A stretch of 64,000 nt of DNA, from the NCBI GenBank assembly GCA_903772945.1, contig CAICTM010000305.1, positions 1 to 64,000 on the forward strand. The letters run 5' to 3'. This document shows positions 1 through 11,618 of the stretch, piece by piece. The translations under genes and the position numbers were made by a program. Position 1 is the first letter of the stretch. The number at the start of each line of letters is the position of its first letter. This DNA is from Seminavis robusta. Its lineage: Eukaryota; Bacillariophyta; Bacillariophyceae; Naviculales; Naviculaceae. The notes beneath the pieces were generated by a model. It searched no databases and had not been told where the DNA came from. It saw nothing but the letters and a program-made list of their open reading frames with translations.

Positions 1-99
1 CACACACGAGAGAGAGTCTTCCTACAGGGCGGAGGCTTAGGCATTCTATCCCCTACTTCCTTCTTCGACGATTGCTGAGTTCTACGATCAGACCAGCAT

Positions 100-1600
100 G
101 AAGAATTATGTACATTATGCGACAATGAATCGGTTACAAATAAGTGCGCTAACTGTCTCGAGTACGAGGGTGGTACCCCAATGATTCTTGAACTCCGACT
201 GGGATGTCTTGCAACAGATCGAGGATCGTTCCGGGCTGCCGTCACAGCGCCCAAGATGGAGCACATAAATCGCACCAGGACAAAGCACAAGGCCATCGAA
301 ACACTACAACTAAAAGCACAACTGAACTGCAGAGCGTGACAAACTGGCAGGCAGTTACATGAACGACACATCAAACAGGATCACTCAAGGTACTCCGATT
401 TCCAGCCAACTTGGCCCAGCTGCACCTTCCCAGAGGAACATGCACATACAAGCTTCCCAGAACCCTGCGGCATTCAGGAACGACCAGCCCCTGTTCGACC
501 ACATTGTCAAACTGAATCCGACTGGGATGAGGACACCCCTGCACTGGTTGATTGGACAGCCCATGGTCGAGCTGTCAACCGTCATGAGATCCACAAACCG
601 ACAAGTGTGCTGTGAAGTTCCTATTTCAATTGTTGCCAGTTGGGAAACGGGTCCACCGGGATGACCCCAAGTATGATCACCACTGTCCCCGTTGTGGCGG
701 TGATCACGAGACTGAAACCCATGTTTACCGATGCCCGCATGTTGACGTGGATTTGTGGCGAGGGACCATGCAACGAGCGATCAGCACAAAGTTGCGCAAG
801 GATTCCACAGACCCCTTCCTCCTGGAAATTGTTCTGGATGGACTACAATACCACTTTGAAGATCGATTCCTCCACCCATGGCATTACCCTGGCAGGTATA
901 GGGACCTTGTTGACACTCAAAATCTCATTGGTTGGGACAACTTCCTGAGAGGATGTTTGTCCACGCACTGGGCTAAGCATCAAGATGCATATCTGCATCG
1001 GGTCGGCTCCCAGGAGCCCACCAAGACCGGGCAGCTCTGGGTCACCAACCTAGCCTCACTGCTCATCCAGCAGTGGTGGAACCTGTGGGAGGATCGAAAT
1101 GCTGCCAGGCATGGCAAAGACAGGGAAGACCAGTGGAAGAAGAAGCACGAACAGCTTCAGCGGGAGGTGGAACTCATTTACGAGAAAGCGGATCTGATCC
1201 CTGCGGAGCTGGTGGATTTTATCTTCAAGCGACTGCTTGACGAGCAAATGGCAAAGGGCCCAGGCGACATCAAAGCGTGGCTTGCCAATTGGCTGCCCGT
1301 CATCGACAAGGCACTCAGGGACGAGCATGCACGCACCGAGCAGAACAATGACACAAGGTAACTACGCACAAAGGGGGTCTTACCGTACAAATAGATGGCA
1401 ATCCAGCCATGGGTAGTTAGTTAGCTGCAAAGCACCCTCCGGAGTTTATAAGCTTCTCCGGTGGGGGGCTTGCACTAGGCCGGTTCCTATGTGGGCGTCC
1501 TTGTACGTCTGAGGTACTCCGGTTCAATATGGCTCCGTTCAGCGGGAGGTCTATTGAGGTGCAGCCTAAATAATAAAACTTCGTTATTTTTTTTTTACTT
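100..1600 (+). mobile_element. Retroelement 3' fragment (non-LTR/LINE-like)
   Basis: The clearest coding part, about 612-1361, has a metal-knuckle pattern CPRCGG followed by HVYRCPH, then a W-rich helical tail (QQWWNLWEDRNAARHGK). Preceding it is an LPVGKRVHRDDPKYDHHCP block. I associate this block with the C-terminal end of reverse-transcriptase proteins repeated in diatom genomes (recalled, not searched). Recognisable coding sequence extends upstream to about 160 in other frames, so the copy is broken. Downstream (1400-1595) is a GC-rich 3' tail ending in AATAAAACTTCGTT and a T run, as a non-LTR 3' end might. No reverse transcriptase core is in the window; the 5' part lies off the left edge or is lost. 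A DNA-transposon origin is not excluded. Confidence 0.5.
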
Positions 1601-1639
1601 CACCAGGGCAAGGGAAGAGACAGCAAAAGCAGGGGAATC

Positions 1640-2556
1640 GATGTAGACGATAGACAACTAGAATAGATGGGTATGATCAAGGTGATTACACTGATAGAAG
1701 CAACCAAAGAGTTGGCTTGATACACTCTTTGAGTGGATCAAGACAACGAACAACGGCTCTGGCCAGCTAGCTCAAGGTTGGAGACTCTCGTCTGTCTGTC
1801 ATCCGTCTTGGCCAGAGCACTGATGCGGCTAGATGTCCTCTATCGATTGATGTTTAGGACCTCTTGCTTGCAACGCCTGTGTCAGGATCTATCTTGATCC
1901 CCGTTCGATGACTTCTGCTCATTGTGATGAGACGGATCAAAATCACGCTCGATGACACGATGACGTAATCGACTGTAACTCTCGCAATAACAGCCGGATT
2001 TCCGTCGTTCAAGTATGAAATCGCCTTGTAATCGCGTGTTCTTTACACTGGTACCCTTGGATGTCCGTAGTTCCGGCCGGAAACTGTAGGAGGATCGACA
2101 ATGGGATTATCAGTCGTGTGTTCTTGTGACGTTTCGTCTGTTAGAGGTATTTCGTATCCTTTATAGTGTGGCTGTGTGCAGTATTTGCGCACCTCTCCTC
2201 TGTTGCTATAGTTACTCAATGATAGTCTTGATTGACTTTGGATCAACTTGATATCAATCTCGAGGTGTTGATCTCTTCGAACTCGAGATGAGACTTTTGC
2301 TTTTCAGTGTTGTTTGCTAGTAATACTGCAGCTTATTGGGGAGTAATTTGGTTTTAGATTAAGCTGAAAAGCAAAAGTGAGGATTTTCTGGTGGCTGACA
2401 GCAATTCTTGTGATTGAATTGGATATAAGGACCCCCGTAACACTTTAGACCTAAAACTCCCTCGGTTCCTTGCATCATGAATATGCATGCGAACCGGACT
2501 AGATGATTAATACACGAGTCAATAGTAAAGAGGTATCAGGAATATTTCCTCCAACA
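1640..2556 (-). mobile_element. Copia-type element remnant: 5' LTR plus leader, reverse orientation
   Basis: Read on the minus strand, this begins with a 249 bp LTR (2556 down to 2308) and runs into a leader that matches the leader of the plus-strand element at 7360-11453. Shared blocks include TTTCCGGCCGGA, GGAAATCCGGCTGTTATT and GACACAGGCGTTGCAAGC. Similarity fades around 1640-1800. No gag or pol is present, so this is a truncated fossil. Its outer LTR edge abuts a Copia RNase H tail of the opposite strand (2557-2850), so it appears to have landed in an older element. Confidence 0.8.
2308..2556 (-). repeat. LTR copy 1 (249 bp)
   Basis: It starts TGTTGGAGGAAATA and ends AGCAAACAACA when read on the minus strand, the TG...CA ends expected of an LTR. 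It is the same family as 7360-7608 and 11213-11453. A 14-base inverted pair, CTTTTGCTTTTCAG just outside the LTR end (about 2294-2307) and CTGAAAAGCAAAAG inside it (about 2364-2377), could form a stem across the LTR/leader junction; the plus-strand copy has the same pair. Confidence 0.85.
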
Positions 2557-2850
2557 ATGCGCTCTCGTACCACAAGACACGGGAATCAATCGCTGCAAAG
2601 ATTCTCCGTTTCCATCACATTCCAGGCGAGCACAACCCTGCCGATATCCTCAGTAAACACTGGGATTATTCGTCAGTTTGGTCTCAGCTCCAGCCATTAC
2701 TGTTTTGGAAAGGTGATACTGCGAAGATCCTCCAGACTGAGAATAAAGAAGAGTCAAAGGTCACCAACGAGGGGAGTGCTAACGAGGTGTTTTCTCCCAT
2801 GACTCAGAAGACCAGTGACTCACCCCAGTTGGAGGTCAAGGGATAGAGTT
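2557..2850 (+). mobile_element. Copia polyprotein C-terminal (RNase H end) remnant
   Basis: One frame reads a run containing HHIPGEHNPADILSKHW followed by LQPLLFWKGDT. The pattern G-x-x-NPAD-x-LSKHW, then LLFW-GDT, is the typical end of RNase H in diatom Copia polyproteins. Only the last part of pol is left. It belongs to a different Copia lineage from the remnant at 5500-7359, whose equivalent end reads ESNLADMLTK. It is a fossil, interrupted at its 5' side by the reverse-oriented LTR. Confidence 0.75.
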
Positions 2851-3164
2851 CATGAGTACCGGAAGAGCGCGCATAGTCTGCGCAGCATATTCCACATTGT
2901 GGTCCACGATGGATGCACTGTGGTCCCATTTAGCATTCATGTCTCAATCCTACCCGAGTTGAATAGGCGCCATGTTTGAACCAAAAGCCGATGCCGGCTT
3001 GCGCCGTTCCGTTTCTATCAGTCCGAACCTTGACAACGAAACCCGATAGACTTCTTGATAGATCGTAATGCTCATAATATTTTCTTTTACTGTTTGCCAT
3101 TGCACGGCTTCCAAAGGTCTAGTCGAAGCTAACCACGCTACGACGCCAACCCAAGGAAGAGAGA
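2851..3164. other. Non-coding stretch after the Copia tail
   Basis: No convincing gene. It may hold the 3' untranslated part of the neighbouring Copia remnant, but I cannot identify an LTR here. The right end is the 3' flank of the small minus-strand gene. Confidence 0.4.
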
Positions 3165-3554
3165 TTACCCCTTACGAAATAGGATTTCAGCATTAGTAGC
3201 ACTACTAGTAGCACTACTAGTAGTCCCGGTACCGCGGAGACTCAGACTGGCTGTTTTGTCCTTGTCTTTGTCTTTGTCGTTCGATTTCACGTTGCGGTTG
3301 GACTGATTGAGAGCAAGCTTAATGTGCTTGTCCTCAAATTCTTCGAGTTTCAGTTTCTCGTCTTCCTTCCACTCGTGGAATCTGACGCGGGCAAAGTGAT
3401 CAGCCCATTCTTCGGTAGTCCAGGTCATTGTCATGTTCTGGAACATCGCATTGGCTGCCATCACATCACTGGCAGATGCATGTACATGTACATGTAGCGG
3501 TACTGTCCAAACAGGCACTGCCAGTGCAGATAGAAACCAAGTGGCTATCTTCAT
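3165..3554 (-). CDS. Small secreted protein, unknown function
   Basis: A 129-residue protein. The ATG at 3554 is preferred over the upstream open frame because it places a signal peptide at the N-terminus (MKIATWFLSALAVPVWTVP). The mature part has a W/E-rich helix (TWTTEEWADHFARVRFHEW), then a highly charged helix (KEDEKLKLEEFEDKH), a (KD)n tract (NDKDKDKDK) and a Ser/Thr/Ala-rich end. No cysteines are seen in the mature part and no family is recognised. The frame stops just after a sequence reading GTAAGG on the coding strand, which could be a splice donor, so a further exon toward lower coordinates is possible. It stands alone between retroelement fragments. It is probably a lineage-specific extracellular or cell-wall protein, but no function can be assigned. 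Confidence 0.55.
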   Translation of the reverse strand: MKIATWFLSALAVPVWTVPLHVHVHASASDVMAANAMFQNMTMTWTTEEWADHFARVRFHEWKEDEKLKLEEFEDKHIKLALNQSNRNVKSNDKDKDKDKTASLSLRGTGTTSSATSSATNAEILFRKG

Positions 3555-4468
3555 GGTTCGCTCCTCTTTCTTTAAAAAATTGCTGCTGAAGATTATTATT
3601 TGTTGATCGATCGATCTTAAAGTTTTTGTCTCGATTGAGTTTGTTTTGTCCGCACTGAACTTGACCTGAAAGTTCTTGACCTGAACTTGAAACCATACTA
3701 CTGTCATTGAGTTGCGTGAAACGGGGTTGTAACCCAGGCCCTAGCTACAGGATATCTGAGCCGAGAGCGTTGTACACATGGGATCCGGTACTCACATTCT
3801 AGCTGGTAGCTTTAAAGATTCAACCTTGGATCCTGGAGACTGGTACACACCAGCAGCTGCGATACATGTACAGTTCGGTACGTACGTTGTAGTCTAGTTG
3901 GAGTAGCTGAACTATCGCGAAAGATCTATTGGTCTTGGAGAGTGGTACACACGAGCAGCTGCGATACAGTACGGTACGGACACTGTACTTGTTGTAGCTG
4001 GACTATCGCGAACGATCTATTGGATCCTGGATCCTGGAGAGTGGTACACACGTGATACAACTCCGCACCGCCGGATGCCAACTTGCCAAAATGACTGGTT
4101 GACTACTGAGTACTCTTTACGGTGAGGACACTGAGTTCACACCAGGCAACATGGGCTGTAAAAGGTACTAGTACCGAAGAAGTCATTCGACAAAGACATC
4201 TTCAGCTGGCTCTTCAAACCAACTACTTACTTGTACTAGTACTGAGTACTGAGTACTCGAGTAAAGCTTGATTGATCAAATAAATGGGAACAATGAAACA
4301 AATACTAAATAGATACGTTAAGGAGCGAGGGGGGCGAGGCTAGGCAAAGCAGTGGCTGCGGTGGTGTGGGCTGTTGTGGTGAGCGTACGGGGAGAGCAAT
4401 GAGGACGGGAGCAGGGCAAAAAAGGGCGGGCAGCATGGAGGAAAACCAGGAAGGAGAAGGGAGCAAAA
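3555..4468. other. Gene-free stretch
   Basis: It holds the 5' flank of the minus-strand gene, the tandem repeat at 3826-4058, and an AGTACT-rich patch (4235-4262, TACTAGTACTGAGTACTGAG). Nothing coding is seen. Confidence 0.5.
3826..4058. repeat. Degenerate tandem repeat, about 2.4 units of 90-105 bp
   Basis: Unit 1 (about 3826-3931) and unit 2 (about 3932-4023) share GGTACACACxAGCAGCTGCG, and CTATCGCGAA followed by GATCTATTGG. A third partial unit (4024-4058) repeats TCCTGGAGAGTGGTACACAC. The units are rich in short palindromes such as GGATCC, CAGCTG and TCGCGA. There is no coding sequence. Confidence 0.75.
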
Positions 4469-5169
4469 TTAGCGGAAGAGTGCAAGTGCACCATCGGCAT
4501 CCCAGAGAGAACAACGGTAGCTCATTGTGCCAGCAGGGACACGAGAGCCACGCATGCAGAGGTGGCGGGCCCGAAGAATAGCTAGGCTGAGCCGAGCATT
4601 AACGTAGCCACGCACCACTGAGTAAGGGCGTTCCCACTTTGCAGCGAGCAAAGCGGAAATACGTTTCGCGAGTGCCTCAGCTTCGGCCCCAAGGAGACAA
4701 CAAACGGAGTAAAGTGGCGGCATTGGGAAAGACAGGCATCGAGATACTTGCGTTTCTTGTCACGTTCGCCATTGCGAAGGACCTTGTCAGGATCCTTGCG
4801 ACAGTGAGAAGCAGCATCAAGATTGATGACACGAACATCAATTATGCCGTCAGTTCCGCATTGCCAGAGGCCACGGATAAGGAGATCACCTTGTTCCTCA
4901 GATGGGGTGAGAACTACAGGAGAGTCGCTGGAAGGCGAAGCACCCGTAGCTGCAGAGCGACTAAGTTGGATGCGGGGTTCGTCGCGAACTGCAGATGGGA
5001 TAAATGCCTTGAAAGCGAGATCACCGAGTTCATCGCGCACTTCATTGTGGCGTTGGAGAACCAGGCCGCCCTTGGTACAGGAAAGGGCGTGAGTGACACT
5101 GAAGCGCTCTCCACAGCCATCACAGTGGCTGGGAAGATCAGAGGGGCTCCGATCGTAGCGCAAGTGCAA
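4469..5169 (-). mobile_element. Retroelement C-terminal fragment (non-LTR-like)
   Basis: On the minus strand the sequence reads LPSHCDGCGERFSVTHALSC, then KGGLVLQRHNEVRDELGDLA, GDLLIRGLWQCGTDGIIDVR and a KKRKYLDACL block. It ends GYVNARLSLAILRA...CMRGSRVP. This order (CxGCG, HALSCxKGG, RHNEVRDELG, a D-x-RV segment, KKRKY, then a long helical end) is one I associate with the C-terminal region of widespread non-LTR-like reverse-transcriptase proteins (from memory, not searched). The D-V-R-V and KKRKY parts could be a decayed PD-(D/E)XK-type nuclease (inference). The fragment is split between frames and is broken. No reverse transcriptase core is seen. Confidence 0.6.
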
Positions 5170-5500
5170 AGCATCGCGGAATTCCTGGGCAGCGAGAACA
5201 GTGCCATATCAAATAAATGGGTGAACTACTGTGAACTTGAAGTACTATAAAGGGCACTGTACTTATAGTGGACATTGAGACAGTGAGTACTGGTACGACC
5301 AATAGTTCTTACAGCTCGGATTGCTATCGTCGCAACAATTACAATGCATTATTATTGTTAATCTAGATTGTTTTACTGTTGGCGAAAAAGGCTGATGATG
5401 GTGTTGAAAAGAGGTTGCTTATAGTTGTGTTACTACTTGGTTGTTGTTGTGGTTGATTTTAGTAAGCTGGTAACTGGATAGTCATAAATCGCTACCACAG
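5170..5500. other. Gene-free stretch
   Basis: AT-rich with TTGTTGTTGTGG-type low complexity around 5440. No gene, RNA or element end is recognised. Confidence 0.4.
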
Positions 5501-7359
5501 GTCATTTTCGGTCCCCTCAAGCTAGAGGGGGATCTATCTCACGCTAGATTGCACTTGGAATGGGAAAACAGACTTCAGAAGTCTGAAACAGGATGTACCC
5601 TTGGGGCAAGGCCCCTTGGAGGCTCAGACCTGCCGTTAACCAAACGGCCCACCCTATGGTCATGTTGCCTTTTGCAGATTGTTAATAGAGGACTTTCGAC
5701 ACCAGTCGCTGTCTCACAGGCCCGTTCTGGATCTTCGTCAGCATATCCGCCAGATTGCTCTCAGTATTCTCGTATGTGATGTTTGCCATGCCTGCAGCGA
5801 CTCTTTCACGAACATAATGGTAGGCGACCGAATTGCTCTTCTTCTTCAAGGTAGATTCTGGGATACTTGAATTCTTGATCACTGACATGTTGTCCGCCTT
5901 GACATGAGCTGGAGCCATCGAGAGGGACTCCCATCATCCTGAGCTTGTACGCAAGCCTTCCACATCTCGATTCCAACCTTCATGCCGCGAATCAGATCCA
6001 AAGGAGAAGTCTCAATGGAGCCCTGCTTCTTGCTATACCAGATAATTGGGGACATGTTAGCAAAGACGAGTACACCAGTACGCGAACGACGTGTCACCTT
6101 GTCCCCAGCATGGTCAGAATCCACAAACATGGTGATTTGGATTGGTTTACCGAGGGGCTTCGGCATGTCTGGGGGCAAAAGCTCTTTCGCATCGGCATAG
6201 AAATCGCTCCAGTCAGGTCGCTCTGGTTCCACATGATTCACATAGGAAGGATCAAAAACAAGGTGAGAACAACTGTGCTGCTTGAGATATGCCAAGATAT
6301 GAAACACAGCTTCCAGATGCCCAACTCGTGGGGCTGCACAGTACGAAGCCATGATTGATGAAACCTCGGTGCAGATGTCAATTCTCCCGAGTTCTACGGC
6401 CCATCGTAGCACTCCAATCTGCTGTTGAAAGTAATTTGTCCACTCGTCATCACAAAGGTTTGAAACATCCAATTCCGGGGTGTAATTGCTCGGTAACACT
6501 GAAGTTGCTTTCGACTTGAGCGTCCTCCCACGTCGCTCGAGCCATGTCTCCACATTTCTGACAGCCTCCTTGACATACTATTCAGATCCCATTGATCAAC
6601 AGGGTTTGTCAACGCCAGGGAGATTGTACTCCTTGACTGAAGCTCCAAGATACTGAGTTGGCTTTCCCAGGGATCCTGGCTTCAGCAGGAAATGCTGATC
6701 CAGGTAGCAGAGTAAGGTGTTTGGGTTAGTTGATATGCAAAGGAGGTCATCCGTGTATACCAATATATACTCATAGTATTCCCTTCCGTCAGGCCTGGTG
6801 GCTGCACGAAACCAGACATCATTGTCTGCCTTACAAGAGGTGAACCCCAAGTTGTCTCGCAAAACATCAGCTAAGTGGGCCCTCCATGCTGCTCCACTTG
6901 ATTTGAGGCCATACAGGGCCTTGACGACCTTTGCCTTGCGTCCCTCAAATGGGCCAAATTCCTTACCGCATGTGATAAAGATGTTCTCTCGAACTGGGGC
7001 ATTCAAATATGCATTGCCAATATCAGCTGCCAAGATATCCAAATCGTTCAATGCTGCAATCAGGAAGGCCAGTCGTACACTCTCACGACTGACAACACTG
7101 GCATAAGTGATGGAAGAAGGGGGGTCAGCCATGTGTCCTCCAGCGACCAAGCGTGCCTTTCTGGTGAAGTCACTTTTCACGTCAAAAACCATATGGCAAC
7201 GGATGTGAGTATGGCCAACTGGATCAGGGGCATCCTCTTCCAAGATCTCAAAAGAATTGCCGACGGCTGCCATCTCTTTCTTAATGGCATCATGCCAGAA
7301 GGTTGTACCAGTCTCCTTGCCAATCTCAAGGACATGCTCCACTGTTTTGGGAAGCTCAA
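5500..7359 (-). mobile_element. Copia-type pol remnant (reverse transcriptase + RNase H), reverse orientation
   Basis: The reverse transcriptase spans about 7342-6600. It shows FDVKSDFTRKARLVAGGHM, the catalytic-region motif DIGNAYLNAP, ALYGLKSSGAAWR, and the YTDDLL active-site box. RNase H follows (about 6553-5690), with TMFVDSDHAGDKVTRRSRTG, a GSIETS block and an ESNLADMLTK end. These are Ty1/Copia hallmarks. No LTR, gag or integrase of this element is seen. Its upstream side stops exactly where the plus-strand element's LTR begins (7360). The 3' limit near 5500 is a guess; a 17-base palindrome (CAGACTTCAGAAGTCTG) lies just past the coding end. It is a fossil with a few frame breaks. Confidence 0.85.
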
Positions 7360-7608
7360 TGTTGGAGGAAACATACCTGACACCTCTTTACTATTGACTC
7401 GTGTATTAATCATCTAGTCCGGTTCGCATGTAAATTCATCATGCAAGGAACCAAGGGAGTTTTAGGTCTAAAGTGCTACGGGGGTCCTTATATCCAATTC
7501 AATCACAAGAATTGCTATGCACCACCAGAAAATCCTCACTTTTGCTTTTCAGCTTAATCTAAAACCAAATTACTCCCCAAAAAGCTGCAGTATTACTAGC
7601 AAACAACA
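7360..7608 (+). repeat. LTR copy 2 (5' LTR)
   Basis: Starts TGTTGGAGGAAACATACC and ends AGCAAACAACA. It pairs with 11213-11453. Confidence 0.85.
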
Positions 7609-10600
7609 CTGAAAAGCAAAAGCCCTTCTCGAGTTGGAAGAGTCAACCGTCTCGAGACAGTAAGTCAAGTTGATACCAAGTCAAAGTGTATTGAGTCAAA
7701 GTGTATTGAGTTAACACCTGCAACAGAGAAGAGGTGCTAAGAATCAGCCTCTAGCCACACTATCAGAGCATCGAAAAGCCTCTAACAGGAAAGAGGTGCG
7801 TGCGCGGGAAAGATTATTCCCATTGTCGACAGGCCACTACAAGGTACGCAGTAACTTCCGGCCGGAGTTATCGCAGTACAAGCAGTGCACGTTGAAGAGC
7901 ACACGAAGACACACCAGTTACGTGCTGGAAGCAAGGAAATCCGGCTGTTATTCATCGAGTTGAAGCGGATTACGTCATCGTGTCATCGCGCGAGATTTTG
8001 ATCCATCACATCACGACGAGCAGAAGCCATTGAACGGGGATCAAGATAGGTCTTGACACAGGCGTTGCAAGCCAAAGGTACCATACATCGATCGATAGAG
8101 GACCTCTAGCCGCAACTCTGGATACCCTCGAAAGCTTCTAACTCCAGAAATTGAGCGAGATAGGTTGATACGAGTCAACAAGTGCTATTGTGAAGTGAAG
8201 GACAAAAATCCCGGTAACGACACGGAGCTCTAAAATTCCTCACGAGAGCTATTCCAGCAACTGTAACTCACTCAGTGCACTCATCTAAGCATACACAAGG
8301 CATCTGCAAGAGCAGAGCACCATACGAAAGGCTACAGAGGAGTTCGCTACTACCCTGAGCCACGAAACGTCCAACCAAGGGACACAAAGAAGATACCACG
8401 TTCTACGTGAGCTGTTGAAACCAACAGAGGCTATCCAGCCACAAACAGGTGCACCAAGAGTGACCAAAAAGAAGGCTATCCAGCCAACAAGAAGCTTTTA
8501 CAGGCAACTACACGAGTAGTAGTGCCCGTCGTGAGATCCTTCCTGCAGGAGCATCCACACCAAAACACAAGCTAGTTCCAAGGAACAAGCAAGCACAAGA
8601 GTGCATTACCACACCAGCAAGACCATGAGATTCCAAGGAAGAGGTGGTCGTGGTGGAGGAAGATACCCTTCTAGGGGGGGTAGGGGATTCAATTCCTCAG
8701 GAAGAAGCCATCAAGGAAGAGGCAACAGCTACAGGAACCAGAACAAGAGTTCCAAGCGTCAGTTCCTCTTCCATCCAAATGGACAGGCTGACACCAGGTA
8801 TTATCCTTTTGAGGAGACCCTGACACACATTGTCCAGGACCTAAGGATCAAGCCTGAGTGGAATGATGTGCCTCTGGCTTCATTGGCCATTGAGACCATG
8901 AAGAGTCAGGCGCCATCCAAGCCGGACAAGCCGACACTCCAGGCATCACTTGCTGATCCCAAAGTGCAAGAGTACGATGCTTTGGAACTCAGTGAGTACA
9001 AGGCAAAGTCATCCATCTACGACAAGTCGACTCGATCCTATGAGAACATTCTCAAGACTGGTGCAACCACCATACAGGTGACATACTGTACCGAAGCAAT
9101 GAAGTCCAAGTTGAGAGGCCTCCCAGACTATGAGGATGCAGTCAAGCTCGACCCCATTGTGATGCTCCAGAGGATCCGTTTATAGTGATGCAAGGCTCTA
9201 CAAAAGAGTTCCCATTACTACAATACATCAAGACCATCCAACGTGGTCTGTTCCCGAAGCAAGAGTATCATGACAGACTTGACTACTACTTGAGGAAGGT
9301 CGACAGCGACGTTGATCAAGTCTATGATCTGGTCGGCACGGCGTTCATTGATGTAAGAACTCTGAACTCAGACGACTACCAGGCCGCATCTGGACAAGAC
9401 GCCAAAGACAAGGTGTTACTTGCGGGACAAGCAAGGTTGAAGGCAACCGTGGCCTACCATGGACTACAAGAGGGAAGATATGGAGATTACCAGAAGACCG
9501 TTGAGGCAGCCTATGCCATGAACGGTACCATCCAGTTCCCTGATACCCTTGATCATCTTAGAGAGACGCTGTCCAATGACAGATTCAAGCCCAGCAAGGA
9601 ATGGTTGGACCAACGGAAGGCCAAGGACCGGAAGCCATATTCCAATCCCAAGCCACCTCCTTTTGATCCCAAGAAGATGAAGGAAGGGCTCCCAGCTGCT
9701 GTCTTCTATCAGCAGTCCCGCAGCCAGGGGAAGCCTGCTACTGTTGTGGAAGCCCAGATCACAAACTTCCGCAGTGCAAGGTGAAGTCGAAGATCCCCAA
9801 GCCTGAATGGGCCATCAACAAGTTCAATGGCATGAAGAAGTCCTTCATGCCACAGTACCACCAACACCAGATGCAGCTACTCCAAGGAGTGCCCACCACA
9901 GTGGTGACGGCGCCAGCTCCAGCTCCAGCTGGAGACTCTTCGAGCAGGAGTGGATTCAGTGGAGTCCCTCCACCTCCTACGAGCCAGTCGAACTTTCAAC
10001 AGTTCCCCATGTCAAGCCAAGCCTCCCAGGCCAGCGCGGCAGGGTCACTACAGTTCCATTTTCAGCACCATCAAGTCGATGGAGTCCCGCCCTTGATGGG
10101 CAGAGATGATTCAACCACCGACAGTGAGCCGGAAGCTTCCATTGACTGGGGAGCATTCGCTACCGATTTCCTTGGAGGCATCCCACTTTATGCAGAAGAG
10201 TGGAGGCATGATGAGACATCATCCGAAGAAAGCTATCACTCCGGCTACGGCCATGATCAGCTCGCTGAGGGAGGTCCTTCCTGACGGTGTAAGCATGGAT
10301 CCGACCTTATCCTCCAGCGGTAAATGATACACATGGATTTTTCCAACCCAGGAAAGGTTGTGATTGACATGATAGATTATGTCAAGAAAATGATCTCAGA
10401 GTTCCAGTGGACTTTGGGCAATGAAGAAGGTACCAAGTGCACTCCTGCTGACCTATTCAGCTCTGGTGATGGCACCATCCTGAATGACAAGAACAGAGAA
10501 ACCTATCATACCTTTGCAGCCAAGCTGTTGTTCCTGTGCAAGCGTGCTCGACCAGATGTGCAGACTCTCACTACTGTGTTATGCACTCGTGTCAGAAGCC

Positions 10601-11212
10601 CATCATCTGATGATTGGGACAGTTGGTTCAAGGCCTCAATTTTTGGATCAGACGGCGCAGGACAAGTTGATTCTACACATTGATGACATAGCATCATCAC
10701 TTGGTGGGTGGACGCATCATTTGCATCCATCCTGATTACCGTTCCCATACAAGAGGAGTCATGTCCTTTGGAAGTGGTGCGGTGCTGTCTGTGTCTGCGA
10801 AACAGAAATTGAATTCGAGGAGCAGCACGGAAGCGGAATTGATTGGAGCCGACGATGTCATGTGCCCATGTTGTGGGCAAATTGTTCCTTGAAGAGCAGG
10901 GGATGTTGTGAAAGACAACATCCTCATGCAGGACAACAAAAGCACGATCATTTTGCAGAGAATGGCAAAGGCAGTTCGGGCAAAAGAACTCGGGCTATCA
11001 ACATTCGTTTCTTTTTTATTCATGACCAAATTGGAAAAGCAACCTTAGAGTTGTGTACTGCCAACCTTGGAATGCGTGGAGATTTTTTCACGAAGCCCCT
11101 TCAGGGCAAGCTCTTTCACGAGCACAGGCTTTCATCATGGGGCATCCCCCTTGTTTGATTGCTAATTTATTTTTCGTTCCACGGTAGCCACTTAGGGCAC
11201 CGTGCAGGAGTG

Positions 11213-11453
11213 TGTTGAGGAAACATACCTGAACCTCTTTACTATTGACTCGTGTATTAATCATCTAGTCCGGTTCGCATAAATTATCATGCAAGGAACC
11301 AGGGAGTTTTAGGTCTAAAGTGTTGCGGGGGTCCTTATATCCAAATCAATCACAAGAATTGTATGCACCACCAGAAAATCCTCACTTTTGCTTTCAGCTT
11401 AATCCAAAACCAAATATACTCCCCATAAGCTGCAGTTTTACTAGCAAATAACA
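11213..11453 (+). repeat. LTR copy 3 (3' LTR)
   Basis: Starts TGTTGAGGAAACATACC and ends AGCAAATAACA. It is preceded by GGCACCGTGCAGGAGTG, the place of a polypurine-like primer tract. Confidence 0.85.
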
Positions 11454-11618
11454 GCTACCAGCAGGATTACTGTCAGAGGAACCTTTCGCCAACATTATTG
11501 CAAGTGTCATCCTGGCAGAGACATTGCGTCATTTCCTGTTGCTTCCTTCGCCTCTCCAGTCCACAAGCGACCTGACCAGCTCCAACCATTCTTTTCTTTC
11601 TTGAAGCAACAAGTCACA

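Larger units (their letters stand above)
7360..11453 (+). mobile_element. Copia-type LTR element, broken, with both LTRs
   Basis: Parts in order: 5' LTR (7360-7608); a leader of about 1 kb; a gag-like region (about 8624-10280) opening with an RGG-box (GRGGRGGGRYPSRGGRGFNS) and later Pro/Gln-rich; an RNase H-like region (about 10320-11150) with GTKCTPADLF, KLLFLCKRARPDVQ, and SRSSTEAELIGADDV; a purine-rich tract before 11213; and the 3' LTR (11213-11453). Protease, integrase and reverse transcriptase are not seen, so it could not move by itself. By eye the LTRs differ at roughly 15 of about 250 positions, so insertion is not very recent. The coding parts carry several breaks. The 5 bases flanking each end do not match, so a clean target duplication is not evident. 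Confidence 0.85.
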
